From positions 1 to 6,318 of the forward strand of contig DASYUM010000208.1 in assembly GCA_036001225.1 (NCBI GenBank): DNA of 6,318 nt, in the 5' to 3' direction. The notes beneath the pieces were generated by a model, which was not told where the DNA came from, ran no database searches, and saw only the letters and a program-made list of their open reading frames with translations. Numbering within the stretch: position 1 is the stretch's first letter; each line of letters opens with the position of its first letter. Shown piece after piece: positions 1 to 6,083 of the stretch. This DNA comes from DASYUM01 sp036001225 (GTDB taxonomy: Bacteria > Methylomirabilota > Methylomirabilia > Rokubacteriales > DASRDR01). A program made the position numbers and the translations under genes.

Positions 1-70
1 CGCGATCCGGACCCGCGCTATGCTGCGACATCACTCCCGCACCGGAAGGTGCGCCCCAGCATTTTCCACA

Positions 71-1330
71 TCAAGCGGGACACCACCGGATCCGGTTGGA
101 GGGCGACTGCGCCATGAGGATGCTGACGAGACCCTCCTTCGGGTCGATCCAGAAGCTCGTACCCCAGGCGCCCGCCCACATGGCATCGCCCTTGGAGCCC
201 GGCACCCAAGCGAAGCCGTCATGCAGGCGCACGGCGAAGCCGAGGCCAAAGCCGTAGCCGGGCCCTGTCGTCCCGATTGTCGACCCGCCCATGCCGACTG
301 TGTGATCGGACAGCATGAACTCCACCATCTTCTTCGAGAGGTAGCGCTTGCCCTGGTACTCGCCGCCATTCACAACCATCTGCGCGAACTTCAGATAGTC
401 GTTCGCGGTGCCGACGAGACCTGCGCCGCCTTTGAAGTAGCTCTTGCCGGCCGGGTTCTCGAAAATGCGGTAGGACTTGTTCAGCCCCACCTTCTGTGGG
501 TCTGCGTCAAGCGCATCCGCAAGCCGCGCAACCTTCTCCTTGGGTACCCAGAACGCGGTGGCCTTCATGCCGAGCGGTTCGAAGAGCATCTCCGTGAGGA
601 GCTGGTCAAGCGGCTTCTTGGTGGCCCGCTCCACCAGGAGGCCGAGGACGTCGACCGCGATCGAGTACTCCCAGAAGGTGCCGGGCTGGTGCGCGAGCGG
701 GATTTGTCCCAGCCCCTTCAGCATCTCGTCTCCGGTGATATCGGCCTCGCGCGCCTCGATGTTGGCCTTCTCGTACATCTCCTTGATGCGGGGTGACTTG
801 GTACTGCCGGCGTAGACGAACCCAGCGGTGTGGCGCATCAGGTCGTGAACCATGATGGGTCGATTTACCGGCACGTCCTCGGTCGCGGCCTTGCCGTCCT
901 TGTCGGTCTTCTGGGTCTCGACCTTCATGTCCTTGAGCTCGGGCAGCCAGGTCGAGATCGGATCATTGAGCTTGATGACACCCTGCTCGACCAGCATCAT
1001 CGCCGCCACCGTGACGATCGGCTTGGTCATGGAGGCGAGGCGAAAGATGGCGTCCTTCGTCATGGGCTTCGTCTTGGCCGCGTCGAGGAAGCCGTGTGCC
1101 TCGTAGTGCACGATCGTCGCCCGACGTGCGACGAGGGTCACGGCACCGGGGAACACTCCCTTTTCGACCTGCTCTTTCATGACTGGCGCGATGCGCGCCA
1201 GCCCCTCGCGGGACATTCCCAAGATCTCGTCCTTCGGCGCGGGCTTTGCGCCTTGGGCGTGTACGCCGGCGCCGATCATGATTACGGCAGCCGTCACAGC
1301 GGCGCTGAGCAGACGCCTTGTCTTCGCCAT
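71..1330 (-). CDS. Exported serine hydrolase, beta-lactamase/PBP superfamily
   Basis: Predicted 419-residue exported serine hydrolase of the class C beta-lactamase/esterase/D,D-peptidase fold; family members cleave esters, amides or peptidoglycan-like peptides, and the substrate here is unknown. Residues 1-25 form a Sec signal peptide (basic MAKTRR start, hydrophobic core, VHA cleavage site before Gln26). The nucleophile motif SxxK is S100-M-T-K103. A Tyr222-Ser-Ile segment fits the second catalytic motif, and W385-A-G387 near the C-terminus fits the third. HTAG at 167-170 matches the HTSG-like signature common in the family. The start at 1330 is chosen because GGAGG lies 7 bases upstream and the signal peptide begins there; the frame stays open to an ATG at 1471, but the extra 47 residues look non-coding. 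The gene is separated from the transporter operon by 255 bp with hairpins, so it is probably transcribed separately. GC content is lower than in its neighbours. The C-terminus (NRIRWCPA) ends abruptly and may be frameshifted. Confidence 0.88.
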   Translation of the reverse strand: MAKTRRLLSAAVTAAVIMIGAGVHAQGAKPAPKDEILGMSREGLARIAPVMKEQVEKGVFPGAVTLVARRATIVHYEAHGFLDAAKTKPMTKDAIFRLASMTKPIVTVAAMMLVEQGVIKLNDPISTWLPELKDMKVETQKTDKDGKAATEDVPVNRPIMVHDLMRHTAGFVYAGSTKSPRIKEMYEKANIEAREADITGDEMLKGLGQIPLAHQPGTFWEYSIAVDVLGLLVERATKKPLDQLLTEMLFEPLGMKATAFWVPKEKVARLADALDADPQKVGLNKSYRIFENPAGKSYFKGGAGLVGTANDYLKFAQMVVNGGEYQGKRYLSKKMVEFMLSDHTVGMGGSTIGTTGPGYGFGLGFAVRLHDGFAWVPGSKGDAMWAGAWGTSFWIDPKEGLVSILMAQSPSNRIRWCPA

Positions 1331-1337
1331 CGCTATG

Positions 1338-1342
1338 CCTCC
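1338..1342 (-). promoter_or_regulatory. Shine-Dalgarno site of the serine hydrolase
   Basis: GGAGG on the minus strand, 7 bases before the ATG at 1330. It decides the start: the longer in-frame reading from 1471 would place the signal peptide in the middle of the protein. Confidence 0.75.
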
Positions 1343-1513
1343 AGGTTTGTTCACGTTACGCCGACCATCGCGCAGTGCCTGGCCGATCCGAAAGCCGATC
1401 TGAACCGGGTGGTGCGGCGCCAGATGGTCCTCCGCCTCGGCTAATCCGTCGAGGGCCCCATCGGGCCCCAACCTCCGCGGGAAGACTGCTGCACCACCTC
1501 GCCTCCACTCCGA

Positions 1514-1531
1514 GCGGCGGCTTGCCGCCGC
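1514..1531. repeat. Second GC-rich inverted repeat in the spacer
   Basis: The sequence GCGGCGGC-TT-GCCGCCGC is an 8-bp perfect inverted repeat with a 2-base centre, or 7 bp with a 4-base loop. It lies 20 bases beyond the larger hairpin. It is itself enclosed by a 7-bp inverted repeat (CTCCGAG at 1508-1514, CTCGGAG at 1551-1557) that would compete with the larger hairpin for the same bases. Confidence 0.5.
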
Positions 1532-1551
1532 AACGATCCTCGGGGGAGGTC

Positions 1552-1580
1552 TCGGAGGGGGCCGCCGAGGCCCCCTCCGA
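1552..1580 (-). terminator. Strong hairpin after binding-protein gene, probable operon end
   Basis: A perfect 12-bp inverted repeat (arms 1552-1563 and 1569-1580, 5-base loop) begins 5 bases after the stop codon of the substrate-binding protein in the direction of transcription. The position suits a terminator or mRNA 3'-end stabiliser. No T-rich run follows on either side, so it is not a classical intrinsic terminator; it could instead act with Rho, block 3' exonucleases, or belong to a dispersed palindromic repeat. Confidence 0.55.
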
Positions 1581-1585
1581 AGAAG

Positions 1586-2860
1586 CTAGCCGTCGATCTG
1601 CTTGAACAGCGCCTGCACCTCGTCGAGCGTCATCACCCGCTCGGTGACGATCTGCTCGTCCTTGAAGCGGTAGACGAGGATCGGCCCCGAGACGTCGCCG
1701 TAGGCGTCGAACTGGATCGGCCCGGTGGCGCCGGTGTAGCGGATCGCCTGGCCGCCGCGCAGGAGCTCGAGGCCCCGCCGGAGACCCTCCACCCCGGTCG
1801 AGACGGGGGTGCCGGTCGGGCCGGTGACCCGGCGGATGTTGTCGCGGATCTCGGTCCCGGTGAGCGTCTTGGCCGCCTGCATGGCCAGGGCCGTCACGGC
1901 GACGGCGTCGTAGACGGTGTGGAGGCCCGGTCCGTTCGGCGGGCTCCCGAACTTCGCCTGGTACGCCTGGTTGAAGGCGTCGACCGAGGGCCCCGCCACC
2001 TGCGCGTTGTCCATCCCGTAGGCGTTCTGGAGGAACCGGGCGCCGACCGCCTTGAGGAACTGGTCGGCCCGGAGCGCGTTGTTGAGGATGATGTTCTGGG
2101 TGCCCCCGAACGAGATCCACTCCCGGGCGAGCGTGGCGCCGTCCTGGGGGAACGCCACCAGGTAGATAGAGTCGGGAGTGGCGGCGAGCGCCCGCGTCAC
2201 CTCGGCGCGGTAGGACGGCTGGTTCTCCTGGTAGGGGATGGAGAGGACGACCGCGCCGCCGAGCTTCTGCAGCGCGCGGGTGAAGTCCTTGGCCAGGTTG
2301 ACGCCGAAGTCGGTGTTGACGTAGATGATGGCGACCTTCTTGTAGCCCCGCTCGGCGGCGATCTTGGCCGCGCCGTAGGCCTGGGTCTTCGTCGTCGGCA
2401 GGGTGCGGAAGAAGTAGCCGCCGGTCTTGCCCTCCTGGGCGAGGGTGGTGAAGGTCGGGGCCGTCGAGCAGCACGAGACCATCGTGACCTTGGCCGGCAC
2501 CGCCACCGAGGTCAGGACCGGGAGGCTCACGCCACTGGAGATGGCGCCGATGATGGCCGGCACCCCTTGCACGTCGACCAGGTTCTTGGCGGCGTCGACC
2601 CCGACCGTGGATTGCCCCTGGTCGTCGCGCAGGATGAACTCGATCGGACACCCCTTGACGCCCCCCGCGGCGTTGACGTGCTCGACGGCCAGGCGGGCCG
2701 AGTCGGCGATCGGCTTCCCGATGGCGCCGAGCGAGCCGGTGAGCGACAGGATGCCTCCGAGCTTGACGGGACAGGCCGGCTGGGCCTCGGCCATCGGGCC
2801 GAGCGCCCCGACGAGCGCGATGGCGGCGGCGAGCGTGAACAGCCCCCGGTCGATTCGCAT
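1586..2860 (-). CDS. livK: Periplasmic substrate-binding protein of LIV/HAAT ABC transporter
   Basis: A 424-residue type I periplasmic binding protein (Leu/Ile/Val-binding, Peripla_BP_6-like) that captures the ligand outside the inner membrane and hands it to LivH-LivM. Residues 1-26 are a Sec signal peptide ending AEA before Gln27. The mature protein starts with the family pattern VKLGGILSLTGSLGAIGKP (32-50), then a DDQG segment (79-82), an ISSGVSLPV segment (107-115) in the ligand-binding region, YDAV (317-320) and a YTGATG...FD stretch (375-385) typical of the C-terminal lobe. Four cysteines remain after cleavage (30, 71, 130, 131); C30 and C71 could form a disulfide, as an inference. The start has GGAGGGAGG 8 bases upstream. 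It is the last gene of the operon, 66 bp after livM, and a strong hairpin follows its stop. The ligand is unknown; the symbol reflects family rather than proven leucine specificity. Confidence 0.93.
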   Translation of the reverse strand: MRIDRGLFTLAAAIALVGALGPMAEAQPACPVKLGGILSLTGSLGAIGKPIADSARLAVEHVNAAGGVKGCPIEFILRDDQGQSTVGVDAAKNLVDVQGVPAIIGAISSGVSLPVLTSVAVPAKVTMVSCCSTAPTFTTLAQEGKTGGYFFRTLPTTKTQAYGAAKIAAERGYKKVAIIYVNTDFGVNLAKDFTRALQKLGGAVVLSIPYQENQPSYRAEVTRALAATPDSIYLVAFPQDGATLAREWISFGGTQNIILNNALRADQFLKAVGARFLQNAYGMDNAQVAGPSVDAFNQAYQAKFGSPPNGPGLHTVYDAVAVTALAMQAAKTLTGTEIRDNIRRVTGPTGTPVSTGVEGLRRGLELLRGGQAIRYTGATGPIQFDAYGDVSGPILVYRFKDEQIVTERVMTLDEVQALFKQIDG

Positions 2861-2868
2861 GCGCGGTG

Positions 2869-2877
2869 CCTCCCTCC
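2869..2877 (-). promoter_or_regulatory. Strong Shine-Dalgarno site of the binding protein
   Basis: GGAGGGAGG, 8 bases before the ATG at 2860, is the strongest ribosome-binding site in the window. It fits the need for excess binding protein over the membrane components. Confidence 0.7.
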
Positions 2878-2895
2878 GGCGGCTCGGCGCCGCCG
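2877..2895 (-). repeat. Hairpin between livM and the binding-protein gene
   Basis: A 7-bp GC-only inverted repeat (arms 2877-2883 and 2889-2895, 5-base loop) sits in the 66-bp spacer directly upstream of the binding-protein Shine-Dalgarno site and overlaps it by one base. It could protect the 5' end of a processed binding-protein mRNA or modulate its translation. In DNA this GC-rich a stem of this size can also arise by chance. Confidence 0.35.
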
Positions 2896-2926
2896 CCCAG
2901 ATACTACGCCATTCGAGCCGGGGGCA

Positions 2927-3877
2927 TCAGTGGTCTTCCAGGTGGCGGGACACGATGGGCGCCTCGCCGATCAGGCCCCGCGGCCGGAAGAGGAGTGTCA
3001 GGACGAGGATCAGACCGATCAGGATGACCTGGAGCGCGCCCCCCTGGGTCTGGAGCTCGGAGGGCAGGTAGCGCGCCACCAGGCTGCCGCTCAGGCTCCA
3101 CAGGCCCCACACGATGGCCGCGCCGAGCACGGCGCCCCGGTTGCTGCCGCTCCCGCCCACGATCAGCATCGTCCACATCTGGAACGTGACGATCGGCAGG
3201 AAGTCGAAGGGGCTCACATACCCGATGAACGCGACGTAGAGCGCCCCGGCCAGTCCGACCAGCATCGACCCCAGGACGAAGGCCTGCAGCCGGAAGCGCC
3301 GGGCGTCCTTCCCCAGCGAGACGGCCGCCGTCTCGTCCTCGCGGATGGCCCGCAGCACCCGCCCCCACGGCGAGCGCACCATCCGCTCCAGCGCCCAGTA
3401 GACCGTCCCGACGGCCACCGCCATCAGGACGAGATAGAACCCGTTGTAGGCGAACGGCGAGTCGAACCACCCCGCCAGCGGGCGGGGGATCGCCGCGATT
3501 CCCAGGTTTCCGCCCGTCAAGGCCTCGAAGTTGAGCGCGACGAGCTGGATCACCACCGCCACGCCGAAGGTCGCGATGGCCAGGTAGTCCTCGCGCAAGC
3601 GGATGGTCGCCAGGCCGATCACGAACGCCGCCGCGGCGGAGGTCCCCATGGCCACCGCCAGGCCCACCACGAAGGGAAGCCCGAGCCCTCCCAGGAATTC
3701 CGGCCGCGGCGGGGCCGTGAGGATCGCCAGGGTGTAGCCCCCGACCGCGTAGAACCCGACCACCCCGGCATTGAAGAGGCCCGTGAACCCCCATTGGAGG
3801 TTGAGCCCGAGCACGGCGATGGCGAAGACCAGGACGACGATGGCGAAGAAGACGAGATAGGAGACGAGGCCGAGCAT
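2927..3877 (-). CDS. livM: LIV-type ABC transporter permease LivM
   Basis: A 316-residue inner-membrane permease that pairs with LivH to form the translocation channel. It is very hydrophobic, with about eight or more membrane segments (for example 5-27, 66-90, 98-118, 145-163, 197-220, 228-260, 281-297). The cytoplasmic coupling loop that contacts the ATPase is seen at 168-200 (RSPWGRVLRAIREDE followed by AAVSLGKD), the LivM form of the EAA loop. Early NxxxxGFTGLFNAG-like sequence (26-38) and the RPRGLIGE ending (298-305) are family hallmarks. The ATG lies 7 bases after the ridA stop codon, and the Shine-Dalgarno sequence GAGG overlaps that stop, which implies translational coupling to ridA. 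Length is normal for the family, and no frame damage is visible. Confidence 0.94.
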   Translation of the reverse strand: MLGLVSYLVFFAIVVLVFAIAVLGLNLQWGFTGLFNAGVVGFYAVGGYTLAILTAPPRPEFLGGLGLPFVVGLAVAMGTSAAAAFVIGLATIRLREDYLAIATFGVAVVIQLVALNFEALTGGNLGIAAIPRPLAGWFDSPFAYNGFYLVLMAVAVGTVYWALERMVRSPWGRVLRAIREDETAAVSLGKDARRFRLQAFVLGSMLVGLAGALYVAFIGYVSPFDFLPIVTFQMWTMLIVGGSGSNRGAVLGAAIVWGLWSLSGSLVARYLPSELQTQGGALQVILIGLILVLTLLFRPRGLIGEAPIVSRHLEDH

Positions 3878-3884
3878 CGTCCCC

Positions 3885-4310
3885 TCAGCCCCGTGGCCGC
3901 CGCCGGCGACGCGGCCGGGCCCCGGTTCCCGACCCGCGCCGCGCCGTCACCTCGATCTCGACCTTCATCTCCGGGGTGGCCAGGGGCGTGCAGACGGTGG
4001 TATTCGCCGGCCGGATCCGGCGGAAGTGCCGTCCGACCACCCGGCAGACCGGCAGGAGGTCCTGGCGCTCGGCGATGAACACGCGCACCCGCAGGACGTC
4101 AGCCAGGGTGGCCCCGGCTTGCCCGAGCGCCCAGCTGATGGTGCGGAACGCCTGCTCCGTCTGGGCGATGACGCCTTCGGGATACCGGCCGCTCCTCCGG
4201 CTGAAGCCGGTGGTTCCCGACACGTAGATCATGTCTCCGTCGACCACGGCTCGCGAGTAGCTCGCGATGCGCTCGAACTTCATCCCGCTCGAGATCAGCG
4301 TCCGCGGCAT
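3885..4310 (-). CDS. RidA/YjgF/YER057c-family protein inside the transporter operon
   Basis: A 141-residue member of the Rid family: small trimeric proteins, of which RidA hydrolyses reactive enamine/imine products of PLP enzymes. The fold is clear from ISSGMKFERIASYSRAV (6-22), DGDMIYVSGTTG (24-35), QTEQAFRTI (50-58), the GATLADVLRVRVFI segment (66-79) and KVEIEVTA (116-123). Ungapped comparison with E. coli RidA puts Asn103 where the imine-contacting Arg105 should be, while Glu118 keeps the position of Glu120. Subfamilies without that arginine are not expected to be standard imine deaminases, so I give no enzyme activity. After the usual end near residue 125 there is a tail with 9 Arg in 18 residues. 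It lies 25 bp after livH and 7 bp before livM, so it is expressed with the transporter. An AAGGGGGGA ribosome-binding site precedes the start; Met10 is a less likely start because it would remove the conserved first strand. Confidence 0.9.
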   Translation of the reverse strand: MPRTLISSGMKFERIASYSRAVVDGDMIYVSGTTGFSRRSGRYPEGVIAQTEQAFRTISWALGQAGATLADVLRVRVFIAERQDLLPVCRVVGRHFRRIRPANTTVCTPLATPEMKVEIEVTARRGSGTGARPRRRRRPRG

Positions 4311-4335
4311 CGTCTGTCCCCCCTTCAGTCAGCGT

Positions 4336-5235
4336 TCACGCCTGCTCCTCCCCGAACAGCCCGGTCGGCCTGAGGAACAGGATCAGCATGAGGAACACGA
4401 ACGGCGCGGCCGGCTTGTAGCCTGGCGCCGCGACCAGCACCGACAGGCTCTCCGCCAGCCCGATGATCAGGCCGCCCAGGACGGATCCCCACAGGCTCCC
4501 GAGCCCGCCCAGGATCGCGGCCGCGAAGATCGGGAGCAGGAGGTTGAAGCCCATCTCGGGCCGGATCTGCACGGTGAGGCCAAAGAACACTCCGCCCACC
4601 GCCGCCAGCCCTCCGCTGATGACCCAGGTCCAGCGGATGACGCGCTCCACCTCGATGCCGCTCACGCGGGCCAGGGTGGGGCTCTCCGCCACCGCCCGCA
4701 TCGCGATGCCGAAGCGCGTGTAGGTGAGGAAGAGGTGAAGCGCGGCCACCAGCGCGAGGGAAAGCCCGAGGACGAAGACCTGGTCCGGCATGATCCGCAC
4801 ACCCGGGAGAACCTGGACGGCCATCTGGAGCTCCCGCGTGTAGTAGTGCGCCTGCGGGCCCCACCAGAGGAGCAGACCGTTGCGGAGGACCAGCGCGGCG
4901 CCGAACGAGGCGAAGATGATGGTCACCGGCACCGCGCCCCGGCGCCGGAGCGGGCGGAACACCAGCGCGTCCACCGAGACCGCCAGCGCCGCCGTCAGGA
5001 TCCCGGCCAGGACGAGGCCGCCGACCACCGTCCAGCCGAACGAGAAGGGCCCGATCGGCGCTCCCCCCGGCCCGATCAGGACGAGGATCAAGGCCAGGTA
5101 CGCGCCCCACGTCACCAGCTCCGAGTGCGAGAAATTGGCGAACCCGAGGATCTTCATCGCCAGCGCCATGCCGATCGCGCCGAGCGCGATGATGGCCCCG
5201 GAGAGCACACCGTCGGCCAGGAGCTGGAGGATCAC
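4336..5235 (-). CDS. livH: LIV-type ABC transporter permease LivH
   Basis: A 299-residue inner-membrane permease, partner of LivM. The N-terminal segment GFANFSHSELVTWGAY (31-46) is the LivH signature around the first helices. The cytoplasmic coupling loop is TRFGIAMRAVAESP (173-186) followed by ARVSGIEVERV (189-199). The glycine-rich AAAILGGLGSLWGSVLGG (238-255) and the RPTGLFGE ending (289-296) are also typical. Hydrophobic segments lie near 5-30, 40-56, 68-92, 103-122, 151-171, 203-221, 229-265 and 276-290. The start is GTG at 5235, overlapping the livF stop by 4 bases (GTGA). No clear Shine-Dalgarno sequence is seen, so translation probably depends on ribosomes finishing livF. Confidence 0.94.
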   Translation of the reverse strand: MILQLLADGVLSGAIIALGAIGMALAMKILGFANFSHSELVTWGAYLALILVLIGPGGAPIGPFSFGWTVVGGLVLAGILTAALAVSVDALVFRPLRRRGAVPVTIIFASFGAALVLRNGLLLWWGPQAHYYTRELQMAVQVLPGVRIMPDQVFVLGLSLALVAALHLFLTYTRFGIAMRAVAESPTLARVSGIEVERVIRWTWVISGGLAAVGGVFFGLTVQIRPEMGFNLLLPIFAAAILGGLGSLWGSVLGGLIIGLAESLSVLVAAPGYKPAAPFVFLMLILFLRPTGLFGEEQA

Positions 5236-5969
5236 GCCATGCGCCGGCGGCCGCCGAGGTAGATCTCGCCGACCGCGGGATCCGCCAGGAGATCGGCGGC
5301 CGGGCCGCTGAGGCGGGTCGCGCCCTCGCTGAGCAGGTAGCCCCGGTCGGAGGCCCGCAGGGCGGCCCGAGCGTTCTGCTCGACCATCAGGATGGCCACC
5401 CCCTGGCCGGCGAGCCGGCGCAGGCGCGCGAACAGGTCGGCGGCGACCCGGGGGGCGAGCCCGGCCGTCGCCTCGTCGAGCAGCATCACCGCCGGCTCGA
5501 TCAGAAGCGCCCGGGCGATGGCCAGCATCTGGCGCTGGCCGCCCGAGAGGACCCGGCCCCGGGCTGTGCGGCGCGCCGCCAGGTCCGGGAACGCCGCGTA
5601 GGCCCGCTCGATCCGCCCCGAGAGCTCGCGCCCGATCGTGTGGCCGCCCGCCAGCAGGTTCTCGTGCACCGTCAGTGTCGTGAAGATGTTTCCGGTCTGG
5701 GGAACGTAGGCCACCCCGGCCCGCGCCAGGGCGTGGGTGGGAAGACCGGTGATGTCCCTTCCGGCCAGGTACACGGCGCCCGCGCTCACCCGGACCGATC
5801 CCGCGATCGCCTTGAGCAGGGTGGACTTCCCAGCGCCGTTCGGTCCGATCACCGACACGATCTCGCCGGCCTCGACCTCCAGGGACACGCCGCGCACGAT
5901 GGGCAGATCGGCCACGTATCCGGCGACCAGACCCCGGACGTCCAGCCGCGACTCCACCCGCTCGCTCAC
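5232..5969 (-). CDS. livF: LIV-type ABC transporter ATP-binding protein LivF
   Basis: A 245-residue ABC ATPase on the cytoplasmic side of the transporter, working as a heterodimer with LivG. Walker A is GPNGAGKST (42-50), the Q-loop glutamine is Q91, the signature motif is LSGGQ (141-145), and Walker B is VMLLDE (161-166) with D165 and catalytic E166. VEQN (196-199) at the switch position is the LivF hallmark, in contrast to the EHN of LivG. One oddity is DEATAGL after Walker B, where the family normally has DEP. The start is GTG at 5969 with AAGG 7 bases upstream of the intervening spacer; an in-frame stop at 6003-6005 and no other start codon between them fix it. A 114-bp gap separates it from livG. 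Its stop overlaps the livH start. Confidence 0.94.
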   Translation of the reverse strand: MSERVESRLDVRGLVAGYVADLPIVRGVSLEVEAGEIVSVIGPNGAGKSTLLKAIAGSVRVSAGAVYLAGRDITGLPTHALARAGVAYVPQTGNIFTTLTVHENLLAGGHTIGRELSGRIERAYAAFPDLAARRTARGRVLSGGQRQMLAIARALLIEPAVMLLDEATAGLAPRVAADLFARLRRLAGQGVAILMVEQNARAALRASDRGYLLSEGATRLSGPAADLLADPAVGEIYLGGRRRMA

Positions 5970-6083
5970 CCGGTCACCTTCGGAATGGCCGCGCGATCGG
6001 GTTCAGCATCGGGACCGGGCCGAGCCCCGAGCCGCGGTACGACCGAGGACGACCCGCGGCGACGGGGATCGGGCCGGTCCGGC
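5970..6083. other. 114-bp spacer between livG and livF
   Basis: This non-coding spacer is long compared with the other junctions of the operon. It holds two CCGCGG palindromes (6032-6037 and 6054-6059) and a distant 7-bp inverted repeat (6012-6018 with 6074-6080). I see no promoter in it. The livF frame is closed at 6003-6005 and the livG C-terminus looks complete, so it does not appear to be lost coding sequence of either gene. Confidence 0.5.

Larger units (their letters stand above)
1331..1585. other. Intergenic spacer between transporter operon and serine hydrolase
   Basis: This 255-bp non-coding stretch separates the binding-protein stop codon from the serine hydrolase start. Its right part (about 1508-1580) is dense in GC-rich inverted repeats, listed separately. 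Its left part (1331-1500) should hold the promoter of the serine hydrolase, but I see no convincing -35/-10 pair; a TAACGT sequence on the minus strand near 1350 lacks a good -35 partner. Confidence 0.6.

Noticed and set aside
20..796. Open frame of 258 codons on the plus strand opposite the serine hydrolase
   Set aside because: No recognisable domain or ribosome-binding site; it is a shadow of the hydrolase gene, which has catalytic motifs.
1183..1201. Perfect 8-bp inverted repeat CTGGCGCG-ATG-CGCGCCAG
   Set aside because: It lies inside the serine hydrolase coding sequence and is plausible by chance at this GC content.
1331..1471. In-frame N-terminal extension of the serine hydrolase to the ATG at 1471
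   Set aside because: A GGAGG site and a complete Sec signal peptide begin at the ATG at 1330; the extra 47 residues would bury the signal peptide and do not look like a domain.
1356..2651. Long minus-strand frame overlapping the binding-protein gene and the hairpin spacer
   Set aside because: It has Gly/Arg/Pro-rich nonsense composition, and the binding-protein frame matches its family over its full length.
3470..3487. Perfect 7-bp inverted repeat CCCCGCC-AGCG-GGCGGGG
   Set aside because: It lies within livM coding sequence with no positional reason to be regulatory.
1919..4078. Open frame of 719 codons on the plus strand, antisense to the binding-protein, livM and ridA genes
   Set aside because: Its translation is a low-complexity Arg/Asp/Glu/Pro/His-rich series with no domain, as expected for the antisense of high-GC genes; the minus-strand genes there have clear family motifs.
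4267..5262. Open frame of 331 codons on the plus strand opposite livH
   Set aside because: Highly charged low-complexity translation with no motif; livH on the other strand is unmistakable.
5974..6009. Eleven-codon minus-strand ORF (MLNPIARPFRR) ending just before livF, possible leader peptide
   Set aside because: It has no Shine-Dalgarno sequence, no run of regulatory codons and no attenuator hairpin after it; chance is the simpler explanation.
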